Shown in pieces: positions 47,055 to 56,062 of a DNA stretch of 64,000 nt. Source of the stretch: Halomonas alimentaria (GTDB lineage: Bacteria; Pseudomonadota; Gammaproteobacteria; Pseudomonadales; Halomonadaceae); assembly GCF_009902005.1 (NCBI RefSeq), contig NZ_WUTT01000001.1, positions 2,693,862-2,757,861 of the forward strand. The letters are read 5' to 3'. The notes under the pieces are model-generated. The model did no database searches. It was not told where the DNA came from and was given only the letters and a program-made list of their open reading frames with translations. The stretch's first letter is position 1; each line of letters begins with the position of its first letter. The translations under genes and the position numbers were made by a program.

Positions 47055-48131
47055 ATGGACAAACGCGTTACCAGGCGCTTGCTGAAGGCGGTCCTTGTCA
47101 TGGCAGCGCTTGCCTTGCTGGCAGGGGTAGCCTGGTGGGCGCTGCAGCCGGAAACCGAGCATCCGGGCCTGACATCGGGAAATGGCCGAATTGAAGCCAC
47201 CGAGATCGATGTTGCCACGCGGCTTCCCGGCCGCCTTGCTGAGGTACTGGTCGACGAAGGCGAGATCGTCGAGACCGGCCAAGCAGTTGCCCGCATGGAT
47301 ACCGCAACCCTGGAGGCCGAACTCGCCCAGGCCCAGGCCCAGCGGCGCCGCGCCGAGAATGCCCTGGAAACGGCCCGGGCCATGGTGGCACTCCGCGAGA
47401 GCGAGCTGAGCGCCGCCCAGGCGGTGGTCAGCCAGCGCCAGGCCGAGCTCGAAGCAGCGCGCAAGCGCTACGAGCGCGCCACCAGCCTGGTGGAGCGTAA
47501 TGCCATCTCGCGACAGCAGTTCGACGACACCCTGGCCGCCTGGCAGAGCCAGCAGGCGGGCCTGGCCTCGGCGAATGCCCAGGTACTCTCCGCCCGTGCC
47601 GCCATCCGCGCCACCGAGTCACAGGTCATAGAAGCCCAGTCCCAGGTCGAGGCCAGTGAGGCGACCCTGACGCGTATCCAGGCCGACCTGGATGACAGCG
47701 TGCTGACGGCAGACCGCCTGGCCCGCGTGCAGTACCGGATCACCGAGCCCGGCGAGGTACTGGGGGCCGGGGGCAAGGTGCTCAACCTGGTCGATCTCAC
47801 CAACGTCTACATGACCTTCTTCCTGCCCACCCGCGAAGCGGGCCGGGTGGCCATCGGCGACGAGGTCCGCCTGGTGCTGGACGCCGCGCCGGAATACGTG
47901 ATCCCCGCGCGTGTCAGCTACGTGGCCAGCGTCGCCCAGTTCACCCCCAAGAGCGTGGAGACCGAGAGCGAGCGAGAGAAGCTGATGTTCCGCGTGCGCG
48001 CCAGGATCGATCCCGAACTGCTGCGCCGTCATATCGAACAGGTCAAGACCGGGCTGCCGGGCCTGGCCTACCTGAAGCTCGACGACGCAGCCAACTGGCC
48101 CGACACCCTCGAGATCCGAGTCACGCCATGA
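47055..48131 (+). CDS. HlyD-family periplasmic adaptor (YhiI-like)
   Basis: The 358-residue membrane fusion protein has an N-terminal span (about 12-32), split lipoyl halves ([20 protein letters not shown] and the later [13 protein letters not shown]) and a coiled-coil hairpin between (about 75-195). It closely resembles the YhiI adaptor of the RbbA/YhhJ-type exporter. Start at 47055 has GGGGAG at good distance; ATG 47040 with AAGGGAG is equally possible. The stop overlaps the downstream gene by 4 bp. Confidence 0.9.
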   Translation: MDKRVTRRLLKAVLVMAALALLAGVAWWALQPETEHPGLTSGNGRIEATEIDVATRLPGRLAEVLVDEGEIVETGQAVARMDTATLEAELAQAQAQRRRAENALETARAMVALRESELSAAQAVVSQRQAELEAARKRYERATSLVERNAISRQQFDDTLAAWQSQQAGLASANAQVLSARAAIRATESQVIEAQSQVEASEATLTRIQADLDDSVLTADRLARVQYRITEPGEVLGAGGKVLNLVDLTNVYMTFFLPTREAGRVAIGDEVRLVLDAAPEYVIPARVSYVASVAQFTPKSVETESEREKLMFRVRARIDPELLRRHIEQVKTGLPGLAYLKLDDAANWPDTLEIRVTP

Positions 48132-50857
48132 GTCCGCAGCAGGCAGCTCAGGTCGCCAGCATCGCGGGGGTAACCCAGCGCTACGGCGAAATCCTCGCCC
48201 TGGACAATATCAGTCTGGACCTTCCGGCCGGCCAGATGGTCGGCCTGATCGGCCCCGACGGGGTGGGCAAGTCCAGCCTGCTGGCGCTGCTCGCCGGGGC
48301 TCGACGCCTGCAGCAGGGTCAAATCGTGGTACTGGGCGGTGATATGCGCGATGCCCACCACCGGCGCCTGACCTGCCCGCGCATCGCCTATATGCCCCAG
48401 GGACTGGGTCGGAACCTCTACCCCACCCTATCGGTACGCGAAAATCTCGAGTTCTTCGGCAGGCTATTCGGTCAGGATGGCGCCGAACGGGATCGGCGTA
48501 TCGCGACACTGACCCGCGCCACGGGGCTGGCTTCCTTTACTGAGCGACCGGCGGCCAAGCTCTCCGGCGGCATGAAACAGAAGCTGGGGCTGTGCTGTGC
48601 GCTGATCCACGACCCAGACCTGTTGATTCTCGACGAACCCACCACCGGCGTCGACCCGCTATCACGCAGTCAGTTCTGGGCGCTGATCGCAAGCATCCGC
48701 AGAGCGCGCCCGGAAATGAGCGTGATCGTTGCCACCGCCTATATGGATGAGGCCCAGCACTTCGATCACCTGGTCGCCATGGATGCCGGCCGGCCCCTGG
48801 CCAGCGGGTCGCCTGCAGAATTACTGGAACGCACCGGGACGCACGATCTGGAGAACGCCTTCATCGGCTTGCTGCCCGAGGCGAGGCGCCGCCAGCATCA
48901 CCCCATCAGCATCCCGCAACGCACCGCCTGTGACAGCATCGCCATCGCGGCCCGCGGGCTGACCAAGCGCTTCGGCCACTTCACCGCCGTTGACAGCGTG
49001 GACTTCCGCATCGAGCGTGGTGAGATCTTTGGTTTCCTGGGCTCCAACGGCTGCGGCAAGAGCACCACCATGAAGATGCTCACCGGCCTGCTGCCGGCAA
49101 GCGAAGGCGAGGCCGAGCTGTTCGGCCAGCGGGTCGATCCCCGGGATCTGGCGATCCGACGCCGGGTGGGCTACATGTCCCAGGCATTTTCCCTGTATGG
49201 CGAGCTCAGTGTGCGCCAGAACCTCGCCCTGCACGCGCGGCTCTTCCATCTGCCCCAGGCCGAACACGAGGCGCGTATCGAGGAGATGCTCGAGCGCTTC
49301 GCATTGACAGTGGTTGCCGACAGCCTGTCGGGCGGGCTGCCGCTGGGCATTCGGCAGCGGCTCTCCCTGGCCGTGGCCGTGCTGCACCGCCCCGAGATCC
49401 TGATCCTCGACGAACCCACCTCCGGGGTCGATCCAGTGGCCCGGGATGCCTTCTGGCGGGAACTGGTCAGGCTCTCGCGGGAAGAGGGCGTGACCATCTT
49501 CATCTCCACCCACTTCATGAACGAGGCCCAACGCTGCGATCGGATCTCACTGATGCACGCGGGACGTGTACTGGCCTGTGACACTCCCGAGGCGCTGCGC
49601 AAAGAACGCGGCACCGACACCCTCGAGGAGGCCTTTATCGCCTGGCTCGAGGAGGCCTCCGACGAGCCTCCCGCCGACCTGCAGGCCACGCCCCGTGCAA
49701 CCGGGTCGAACGCTCCCCAGCGCGATCCGCCGGCCTTCAGTCTCAAGCGTCTTATGAGCTACGCCCGGCGGGAGAGCATGGAGCTGCGCCGCGACCCACT
49801 GCGCGGCATCCTGGCCCTGTTCGGCAGCGTACTGCTGATGTTCATCATCGGCTACGGCATCAGCCTGGATGTCGAGAACCTCGACTATGCGGTCCTCGAC
49901 CACGACCAAACCACCACCAGCCAGGCCTATGCCCTCAACCTGTCCGGTTCGCGCTACTTCACCGAACGCCCGGCATTGACCAGCCAGGCCGAGATGGAGG
50001 CACGAATGCGCAGTGGCGATATCAGCCTGGCGGTGGAGATCCCACCCGGCTTCGGTCGTGACCTCAAGCGCGGCGCGGTTCCCGAGATTGCCTTCTGGAT
50101 CGACGGTGCCATGCCCACCCGAGCCGATACCATCAAGGGCTACGCCCTGGGCCTGCACGCCCACTACCTGCAGACCCTGGCTCGCGAGTCGGGGGCACCC
50201 ATGGCAACCCCGGGCGTGGAGATCGTCCTTCGCTATCGCTACAACCCAGAAGTGGAGAGCCTGCCCGCCATGGTGCCGGCGGTAATTCCACTGCTGCTGA
50301 TGATGATTCCGGCCATGCTCACCGCGCTCGGCGTGGTGCGCGAGAAGGAGATGGGATCGATCACCAATTTCTATGTCACGCCGGTCACCCGTACCGAGTT
50401 CCTGCTCGGCAAGCAGCTGCCCTACGTGGCCATGGGCATGGTCAACTTCGTCACCCTGGTGGCACTTTCGGTATGGGTCTTCAAGGTCCCCATCAGCGGC
50501 AGCCTTGCAACCCTTGGCCTGGCCGCCCTCCTCTATCTGCTGTGTGCCACCGGCCTGGGGTTGCTGATCTCATCGCTGCTGCGCAGCCAGATAGCTGCCA
50601 TCTTCGGCACCGCGGTTCTCACCCTGATCCCAGCGGTGCAATTCTCGGGGATGCTCCACCCGGTCTCGGCCATGGAGGGCATCAGTGCCCTGGTCGGCCA
50701 GGCCTACCCCACCACGCACTTCCTGATCATCACGCGGGGAGTATTCTCCAAGGGCCTGGGCTTCACCGAGCTGTGGCCCTACTTCGTGCCGCTGCTGGTG
50801 GCGATTCCCCTACTGTCGCTGGCCAGCGTGGCCGGCCTACGCGACCAGGAGAAATAA
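48128..50857 (+). CDS. rbbA: RbbA-type fused ABC ATPase-ATPase-permease
   Basis: The 909-residue fusion has a first ATPase (Walker [10 protein letters not shown], signature [11 protein letters not shown], Walker [14 protein letters not shown]), a second ATPase (GSNGCGKST, degenerate signature [25 protein letters not shown]) and a C-terminal ABC-2 permease with about six spans. Domain order and length match E. coli RbbA (YhiH, 911 residues), also reported as a ribosome-associated ATPase. Context (adaptor before, YhhJ permease after) points to an exporter. Confidence 0.93.
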   Translation: MSPQQAAQVASIAGVTQRYGEILALDNISLDLPAGQMVGLIGPDGVGKSSLLALLAGARRLQQGQIVVLGGDMRDAHHRRLTCPRIAYMPQGLGRNLYPTLSVRENLEFFGRLFGQDGAERDRRIATLTRATGLASFTERPAAKLSGGMKQKLGLCCALIHDPDLLILDEPTTGVDPLSRSQFWALIASIRRARPEMSVIVATAYMDEAQHFDHLVAMDAGRPLASGSPAELLERTGTHDLENAFIGLLPEARRRQHHPISIPQRTACDSIAIAARGLTKRFGHFTAVDSVDFRIERGEIFGFLGSNGCGKSTTMKMLTGLLPASEGEAELFGQRVDPRDLAIRRRVGYMSQAFSLYGELSVRQNLALHARLFHLPQAEHEARIEEMLERFALTVVADSLSGGLPLGIRQRLSLAVAVLHRPEILILDEPTSGVDPVARDAFWRELVRLSREEGVTIFISTHFMNEAQRCDRISLMHAGRVLACDTPEALRKERGTDTLEEAFIAWLEEASDEPPADLQATPRATGSNAPQRDPPAFSLKRLMSYARRESMELRRDPLRGILALFGSVLLMFIIGYGISLDVENLDYAVLDHDQTTTSQAYALNLSGSRYFTERPALTSQAEMEARMRSGDISLAVEIPPGFGRDLKRGAVPEIAFWIDGAMPTRADTIKGYALGLHAHYLQTLARESGAPMATPGVEIVLRYRYNPEVESLPAMVPAVIPLLLMMIPAMLTALGVVREKEMGSITNFYVTPVTRTEFLLGKQLPYVAMGMVNFVTLVALSVWVFKVPISGSLATLGLAALLYLLCATGLGLLISSLLRSQIAAIFGTAVLTLIPAVQFSGMLHPVSAMEGISALVGQAYPTTHFLIITRGVFSKGLGFTELWPYFVPLLVAIPLLSLASVAGLRDQEK

Positions 50858-50858
50858 G

Positions 50859-51974
50859 ATGCCATCACTGGGCAATATCCTGCAGCTGGGGATCAAGGAG
50901 CTGCGCAGCCTGGCCGGGGACCCGGCGATGGTACTGCTGATCCTCTATGCCTTCAGCCTGAGTATCCATACCAGCGCCACGGCCGTCCCCGAGTCGCCGC
51001 ATCGCGCCACCGTCGGGGTGGTGAACGAAGACGCCTCGGCCCTCTCCTGGCGGCTGATCGACGCCCTGCAAATGCCCTACTTCCTACCCCCCGAATCAAT
51101 TACCCGGGAACAGATGGACACTGGCATGGATAGTGGTCGCTTTACCTTCACCCTGGACATTCCCCCCGACTTCCAGCGCGACCTGCTAGGTGGGCGCGGT
51201 GCCGAAATCCAGCTCAACGTCGACGCCACCCAGATCTCCCAGGCCTTTACCGGCGCCGGCCATATACAGCAGATCATGAACGCCGAGGTGGCCGAGTTCC
51301 TGGCCCGCCACCGCGCCGAACCGGTCATGCCGGTGGAGGCGGTGATACGCACCGCCTACAACCCCAACCTGGATCGTGCCTGGTTCGGTGCGATCAACTC
51401 GGTGATCGACCAGATCACCATGCTGTCGATCATCCTCACCGGGGCTGCGCTGATCCGCGAACGCGAGCACGGCACCATCGAGCACCTGCTGGTGATGCCG
51501 ATCACACCACTGGAGATCATGCTGGCCAAGGTATGGTCCATGGCCGCTGTAGTGCTGGTCGCCTCGGCGCTGGCCCTGCGCCTGGTAGTCCAGGGCTGGC
51601 TGGAGGTGCCGGTGCGAGGTTCGTTGGAACTGTTCCTGCTCGGCGCCGCTCTGCACCTTTTCGCCACCACCTCCATGGGCATCCTGTTCGGCACCCTGGC
51701 CCGATCGATGCCTCAGCTGGGCCTGCTGATCATCCTGGTGCTTATCCCACTGCAGATCCTCTCAGGTGGCATGACACCCCGCGAGAGCATGCCCGAGCTG
51801 GTGCAGCAGATCATGCTCGCTGCCCCCACCACCCACTTCATCCAACTGGCCCAGGCGGTGCTGTTCCGCGGCGCCGGGGTCGCGGTTATCTGGCCCCAAC
51901 TGCTGGCCCTGGCCGCCATCGGTGCCGGCTTCTTCGTGATTGCCCTGTCACGCCTGCGTCGCTCGCTGCAGTAA
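50859..51974 (+). CDS. yhhJ: ABC-2 permease (YhhJ-like)
   Basis: The 371-residue ABC-2 permease has an N-terminal span, a large periplasmic domain (about 45-170) and five C-terminal spans including EREHGTIEHLLVMPITPLEIMLAKVW, the diagnostic segment of YhhJ/YbhR-like permeases. It starts one base after the rbbA stop and completes the adaptor-ATPase-permease set; an outer-membrane channel gene is not adjacent. Confidence 0.93.
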   Translation: MPSLGNILQLGIKELRSLAGDPAMVLLILYAFSLSIHTSATAVPESPHRATVGVVNEDASALSWRLIDALQMPYFLPPESITREQMDTGMDSGRFTFTLDIPPDFQRDLLGGRGAEIQLNVDATQISQAFTGAGHIQQIMNAEVAEFLARHRAEPVMPVEAVIRTAYNPNLDRAWFGAINSVIDQITMLSIILTGAALIREREHGTIEHLLVMPITPLEIMLAKVWSMAAVVLVASALALRLVVQGWLEVPVRGSLELFLLGAALHLFATTSMGILFGTLARSMPQLGLLIILVLIPLQILSGGMTPRESMPELVQQIMLAAPTTHFIQLAQAVLFRGAGVAVIWPQLLALAAIGAGFFVIALSRLRRSLQ

Positions 51975-51977
51975 CAT

Positions 51978-52820
51978 TCACGATATGCCGGCCTCCAGCC
52001 GCGATACCGCACGTTCCACGGCTCCACGGTAGCCGCCGCCGAACAGCAGCAGGTGGTTGAGCAGCGGGTAGAGCTGGAACAGCGTCTCGCGTCGCGGCCA
52101 CTCCACAGGCGGCTCGCCATCCCAGTAGGCCTCGAGGAAGGCCTCGCCCGGCGCACCGAACAGGGTCAGCATCGCCAGGTCCACCTCCGGATAGTGGCGA
52201 TAGACCGCCGGGTCGATCAGCGCGGGCCCCGACGGCGTGAAGAGCACGTTGCCCGACCAAAGGTCCCCATGCACCAGGCTCGCCGGGGCGTCAGGCAGCC
52301 ATGTCTCCAGGCCTTGGGCGATGGCCTCCACCCGGGCGCGCAATCGATGATCGAGTAGACCTTTCGCATGGCACGCCTCGGCCAGCGGCAGCAGCCGACG
52401 CTCGCGCTGGAAGGCACGGCCATCGGAGAGCGGCGCATTGGGCTGGGGAGTCCGCCCGCAGGCGTTGTCACAAGGCCAGCCATGGGACTCGCCGGTAGCC
52501 TCATGCAACCGTCGCAATCCCTCGCCCAGGGCCACCGGATCACGGCGGCCGGATGACACCTCAAGCGCCTCCATCACCAGCCAGCCATCGCCTTCGGCCA
52601 GCACCTCGGGCACCACCAGCCCCGAGCCTGCCGCCGCCAGGGCACGCAGCCCATCGGCCTCACCCGCCAGGCGCTCGGCGGCGTCACGCTTGACCACCAC
52701 CTCGCCACGGTCGGTGGCCAGGCGATAGACCGCGGCGATATCGCCACCCGAGAGGGGCTCGAGCCCACCTCTCGGCGTCAGCCCGGCTGCGGCCAGGCAG
52801 CTCTGCAGACTCGACTCCAT
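51978..52820 (-). CDS. Fructosamine kinase family protein
   Basis: The 280-residue kinase-like protein has VVVKRD (ATP Lys), LVMEALEV and the catalytic HGDLWSGNVLF loop with IDPAVYRHYPEVDLAM, the FN3K/YniA pattern. These enzymes phosphorylate ketosamines on glycated proteins or metabolites, assisting deglycation. The start at MESSL follows GGGAGGAAA. It is convergent with yhhJ, 3 bp away. Confidence 0.9.
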   Translation of the reverse strand: MESSLQSCLAAAGLTPRGGLEPLSGGDIAAVYRLATDRGEVVVKRDAAERLAGEADGLRALAAAGSGLVVPEVLAEGDGWLVMEALEVSSGRRDPVALGEGLRRLHEATGESHGWPCDNACGRTPQPNAPLSDGRAFQRERRLLPLAEACHAKGLLDHRLRARVEAIAQGLETWLPDAPASLVHGDLWSGNVLFTPSGPALIDPAVYRHYPEVDLAMLTLFGAPGEAFLEAYWDGEPPVEWPRRETLFQLYPLLNHLLLFGGGYRGAVERAVSRLEAGIS

Positions 52821-52894
52821 GCGTTTCCTCCCACTGTGACCAGAAGCACCAGGCTTGCCGCCGCAGAGACGGCCGTCAAGGGGGCACCCGGCAC

Positions 52895-52920
52895 AAAAAA
52901 GCCGCCCGGGGCGGGGCGGC
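52895..52920 (-). terminator. Terminator of the fasciclin gene
   Basis: Stem GCCGCC/GGCGGC (52901-52906 with 52915-52920), followed on the minus strand by a run of six T (52900-52895). Confidence 0.8.
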
Positions 52921-52969
52921 AAGCAGGGACAGAGCATGGACTAGCAGATCAGCGGTCTACCGCTGGGAC

Positions 52970-53476
52970 TCACTCAGGCATCAGCACACTGTCGATCACG
53001 TGGATGACACCGTTGCTGGTCTCGATATCGGCCTGGATGACGGTGGCGTCGTCGATCATCACACTGCCATCCATGGTGGTAATGGTCAGGTCCTGACCCT
53101 GGACGGTGGTAGCGCTGTCGGCGGCCATGGCGTCCTCGGCCATGATCTTGCCAGACACCACGTGGTAGGTGAGGATCGCCTGGAGCTGATCGCGATTCTC
53201 CTCCTCCAGCAGCGACTCCACCGTGCCCTCGGGCAGGGCGGCAAAGGCCTCGTCGGTGGGTGCGAAGACGGTGTAGGGCCCCTCGCCCTTGAGGGTCTCG
53301 ACCAGGTCGGCGGCCTGGACCGCGGCCACCAGAGTCTCGAACTGACCGGCCTCCACGGCGGTATCGACGATATCCTTCTTCATTCCGTGATGGTCGGCCT
53401 GGGCGGCGGCAGAAAGCAGCACGCCGGCGGCAGCGGAGGTCATCCAGCCAACGGTCTTCATCTTCTTGTGGATCAT
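52970..53476 (-). CDS. Secreted fasciclin-domain protein
   Basis: The 168-residue protein has a Sec signal peptide (about residues 1-27, ending SAAAQA) and one FAS1 domain (about 35-165) with the H1 motif [14 protein letters not shown] and the H2-type end [14 protein letters not shown]1 domains mediate adhesion or surface interactions. The start has a GAGGTGAG ribosome site. Upstream (53557-53580) lies a pair of TGTACA motifs that may confer regulation. Confidence 0.9.
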   Translation of the reverse strand: MIHKKMKTVGWMTSAAAGVLLSAAAQADHHGMKKDIVDTAVEAGQFETLVAAVQAADLVETLKGEGPYTVFAPTDEAFAALPEGTVESLLEEENRDQLQAILTYHVVSGKIMAEDAMAADSATTVQGQDLTITTMDGSVMIDDATVIQADIETSNGVIHVIDSVLMPE

Positions 53477-53556
53477 GGTCTCACCTCGTTCACGGTGGCC
53501 CCGGCAAGGGGCCTGGTGTGGTCAGGGGAACGACCCGGCGGCGACTGCCGCATAGC

Positions 53557-53580
53557 TGTACAGGTCAACTTATTTGTACA
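53557..53580 (-). promoter_or_regulatory. TGTACA pair upstream of the fasciclin gene
   Basis: TGTACA occurs at 53557-53562 and 53575-53580, 18 bp apart. On the minus strand this reads TGTACA-N12-TGTACA with TTGACC between. The spacing and half-site resemble operators of MerR-family light-responsive regulators (LitR/CarH type), recalled from family knowledge rather than tested. No regulator gene is adjacent. Confidence 0.45.
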
Positions 53581-53702
53581 TGTATTGAACAAGAAGTTCA
53601 CCCCTGTCGCAGAATTTTTTTTCGACGCCAGGCGAGAGGCTGACGAGACGGCCCGGGGTATGGCACAAGGGAGTGGATGACAGACAGTCGAGGAGAGCGA
53701 TC

Positions 53703-54017
53703 ATGTACAAGCTGGCCTTCTTCGTCCCCGTGGAGGACGCCGAGGCGGTCAAGGAGGCGGTATTCGCCACCGGCGCCGGGCGCATCGGTGACTACGAGGC
53801 GTGCTGTTTCCAGACCCGGGGCACGGGCCAGTTTCGCCCCCTGGAGGACGCCGACCCGCATATCGGCCGGGTCGGCGACCTGGAGCGGGTGGAGGAGCTC
53901 AAGGTGGAGCTGGTCTGCGAGGATGCGCTGATCCGCGCGGCAATCGCGGCGTTGCGCCTCGCCCATCCCTACGAGGAGCCCGCCTTCGACGCCTGGCGGC
54001 TGGAGACGTTCGACTGA
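53703..54017 (+). CDS. NIF3-like (YqfO/CutA-fold) small protein
   Basis: The 104-residue protein MYKLAFFVPVEDAEAVKEAVF ... HPYEEPAFDAWRL is the stand-alone form of the PII-like domain inserted in YqfO/NIF3 proteins (COG3323). A metal or nucleotide-related regulatory role is suspected but not shown. Start at ATG 53703. Confidence 0.85.
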   Translation: MYKLAFFVPVEDAEAVKEAVFATGAGRIGDYEACCFQTRGTGQFRPLEDADPHIGRVGDLERVEELKVELVCEDALIRAAIAALRLAHPYEEPAFDAWRLETFD

Positions 54018-54054
54018 GTGGGGCGTGATCCACACCCCTCGAGTCCACTGCTGA

Positions 54055-54073
54055 GGCCCGGCTTCGTCGGGCC
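54055..54073. terminator. Hairpin between convergent genes
   Basis: GGCCCG/CGGGCC stem (54055-54060 with 54068-54073) with a seven-base loop containing TTCG, between the NIF3-like gene and the Nudix gene. No T-tract. Confidence 0.5.
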
Positions 54074-54102
54074 GAGCCGGGCGTATTCACGCGGAACCCC
54101 AG

Positions 54103-54660
54103 TCAGGCGGAACCAAAGTAGCGCTCGCGATCCTCGGCGGTGATGTCGCTGATATGCAGCGGATAGTCACCCTCGACACGGTCGCGATAGAAGTGCCGAA
54201 GGGTACGCTCGATGGTCGGGAAGGCGAGCTCGTCCCAGGGGATCTCATGCTCCTCGAAGAGCGCCACCTCGAGGCTCTCGGGGCCGGCATCGAAGCCACC
54301 GACCAGGTCGGCCAGGAACATCATGTAAACCTGGTTGATATGCGGCAGGTTGATCAGGGTGTAGAGGCCATGCACCGTCACCTCGGCGCAGGCCTCCTCG
54401 AGGGTCTCCCGGGCGGCCGCCTCGACGGTAGTCTCGGCATTCTCCATGTAGCCTGCCGGCAGGGTCCAGTAGCCCTTGCGCGGGGCGATGGCGCGGCGAC
54501 ACAGCAGAACCCGGCTGCCACTCACCGGCAGCGTGCCGGCGACGATCCGCGGGTTCTGGTAGTGGATGGTGCCGCACTCGTCGCACAGGTAGCGGGGGCG
54601 ATCATCCCCTCGGGGGATCGCGAAACGCACAGTATGGCCACAGTGGCTGCAGAAGTTCAT
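54103..54660 (-). CDS. Nudix hydrolase with N-terminal zinc ribbon
   Basis: The 185-residue protein has CSHCG and CDECG (zinc ribbon, about residues 4-31) and a Nudix box within GYMENAETTVEAAARETLEEA. This is the layout of ADP-ribose/NADH-type pyrophosphatases such as the YjaD-like small members, but the length is shorter than NudC (about 260). Substrate is not assigned. Confidence 0.88.
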   Translation of the reverse strand: MNFCSHCGHTVRFAIPRGDDRPRYLCDECGTIHYQNPRIVAGTLPVSGSRVLLCRRAIAPRKGYWTLPAGYMENAETTVEAAARETLEEACAEVTVHGLYTLINLPHINQVYMMFLADLVGGFDAGPESLEVALFEEHEIPWDELAFPTIERTLRHFYRDRVEGDYPLHISDITAEDRERYFGSA

Positions 54661-54738
54661 GGGGCTCCCAGGCAGGCGGGCGGACTTGACGCCGCGGAAG
54701 TCGGCCGGGTAGAAGATAGCAAACCCGACGGAAACTCC

Positions 54739-55374
54739 ATGTTAGAGAAACTTCGTGAACGCCTGCAAGCACACCGCCCGAGCCGCCTGACACTGCGTCT
54801 GGCCGAGGCGGCGGTGCTGATGCCCATCGTCGACCGCCCCGAGCCGACCCTGCTGTTTACCCGCCGTGCCGCCCACCTCAATACCCACAGCGGCCAGGTG
54901 GCCTTTCCCGGTGGCAAGCGCGAAGCCCACGATCCCGACCTGCTGACCACCGCCCTGCGCGAATCCGAGGAGGAGATCGCCCTGCCCCCCCAGCGCGTGG
55001 AACTGCTCGGCCGGTTATCGGAGGTGGTCTCGCTGCATGGCCTGAGAGTCACTCCCTTCGTGGGGCTTATTCCGCCCGACCTGCCACTGGTCGCCGATCC
55101 CACCGAGCTGGACATCATCTTCGAGGTGCCGCTGGCGCTGTTCCTGGAGGATCGCCGCCACCATACCGACGTCATACCGGTGGACGGCCGCCCCTGGTAT
55201 GTGCCCAACTACCACGTCGACGGCCAGGTGATCTGGGGGCTCTCGGCGATGATGCTGGTGGAGCTGCTGGCCGAGGGCTTCGGCCAGCCGATCGACCTGC
55301 ATCGCGAACCTCCGGGGCCGCTGTGCTATTTTCCCGATCGCCTGCTGCGCATCCAGCAGCACGCCACCACCTGA
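54739..55374 (+). CDS. nudL: CoA pyrophosphatase (NudL/YeaB)
   Basis: The 211-residue Nudix enzyme has the UPF0035 preface LLFTRRAAHLNTHSGQVAFPGGK followed by the Nudix box EAHDPDLLTTALRESEEEIAL. The pattern is specific to CoA pyrophosphatases of the NudL family, which hydrolyse CoA and its derivatives. The start ATG is at 54739. It lies upstream of the oxygenase gene on the same strand, 19 bp apart. Confidence 0.9.
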   Translation: MLEKLRERLQAHRPSRLTLRLAEAAVLMPIVDRPEPTLLFTRRAAHLNTHSGQVAFPGGKREAHDPDLLTTALRESEEEIALPPQRVELLGRLSEVVSLHGLRVTPFVGLIPPDLPLVADPTELDIIFEVPLALFLEDRRHHTDVIPVDGRPWYVPNYHVDGQVIWGLSAMMLVELLAEGFGQPIDLHREPPGPLCYFPDRLLRIQQHATT

Positions 55375-55393
55375 GCCGCGGACCCGACGCCGA

Positions 55394-56062
55394 ATGCAGA
55401 TTGCCACGCCGAATGCCCCTCCCGTGCTGTCCCCCGCGACCCTGCCCCACCTGATCGACGCCCTGGTGGAACAGGGCTGGTACCTGGGCGAAGGGGTACT
55501 CGATGCCGGAGTCTGCGCCGCCCTGCATGCCGAGCTCTGCGACCGCGCCAAGCGCGATGCCCTGGCCGCGGCCGGTATCGGCCGCGGCAACGAGCACGCC
55601 CTGCGCCGCGACATCCGCGGTGACGCCATCCACTGGCTCGACCGCGAGAGTCAGGCCCAGCGGCGCTACCTGGCCGCCATGGGCGAGCTGCAGCATGCGC
55701 TCAACCAGGCGCTGTTCCTGGGGCTCTTCGAGTACGAGGCGCACTTCGCCCACTATCCGCCCGGGGCCTTCTATCGCAAGCATCTCGACAGCTTCCGTGG
55801 CCGCGCCAACCGGGTGATCTCCACGGTGGGCTACCTCAACCCCGACTGGCCCGAGGATGGCGGCGGCGAGATGCTGATATTCGCTGCCGACGACCCCGAG
55901 CGCGAGGTGGCTCGAGTCCGACCGGCGGCCGGCAACTTCGCCTGCTTCCTCTCCGAGACGGTACCCCATGAGGTGCTCCCCACCCGCCTGCCCCGCGCCA
56001 GCATCGCCGGCTGGTTCCGGCGCAATGCCTCGCTGGGCGGCCTGGTCGACCCGGCGCGCTGA
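55394..56062 (+). CDS. Fe(II)/2-oxoglutarate-dependent oxygenase
   Basis: The 222-residue enzyme has the double-stranded beta-helix metal triad HxD (YRKHLDSF) and distal His (TVPHEVLP), and the 2-oxoglutarate Arg in RASIAGWFRR. It belongs with prolyl-4-hydroxylase-like proteins found near proteins of redox regulation. Its stop overlaps the start of the histidine kinase by one base (TGATG), so the two are translationally coupled. The substrate is unknown. Confidence 0.85.
   Translation: MQIATPNAPPVLSPATLPHLIDALVEQGWYLGEGVLDAGVCAALHAELCDRAKRDALAAAGIGRGNEHALRRDIRGDAIHWLDRESQAQRRYLAAMGELQHALNQALFLGLFEYEAHFAHYPPGAFYRKHLDSFRGRANRVISTVGYLNPDWPEDGGGEMLIFAADDPEREVARVRPAAGNFACFLSETVPHEVLPTRLPRASIAGWFRRNASLGGLVDPAR

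Noticed and set aside
53703-54017. Small protein considered as CutA (copper tolerance)
   Set aside because: The fold class is similar, but the HPYEEP ending matches the COG3323/NIF3-inserted domain rather than CutA.
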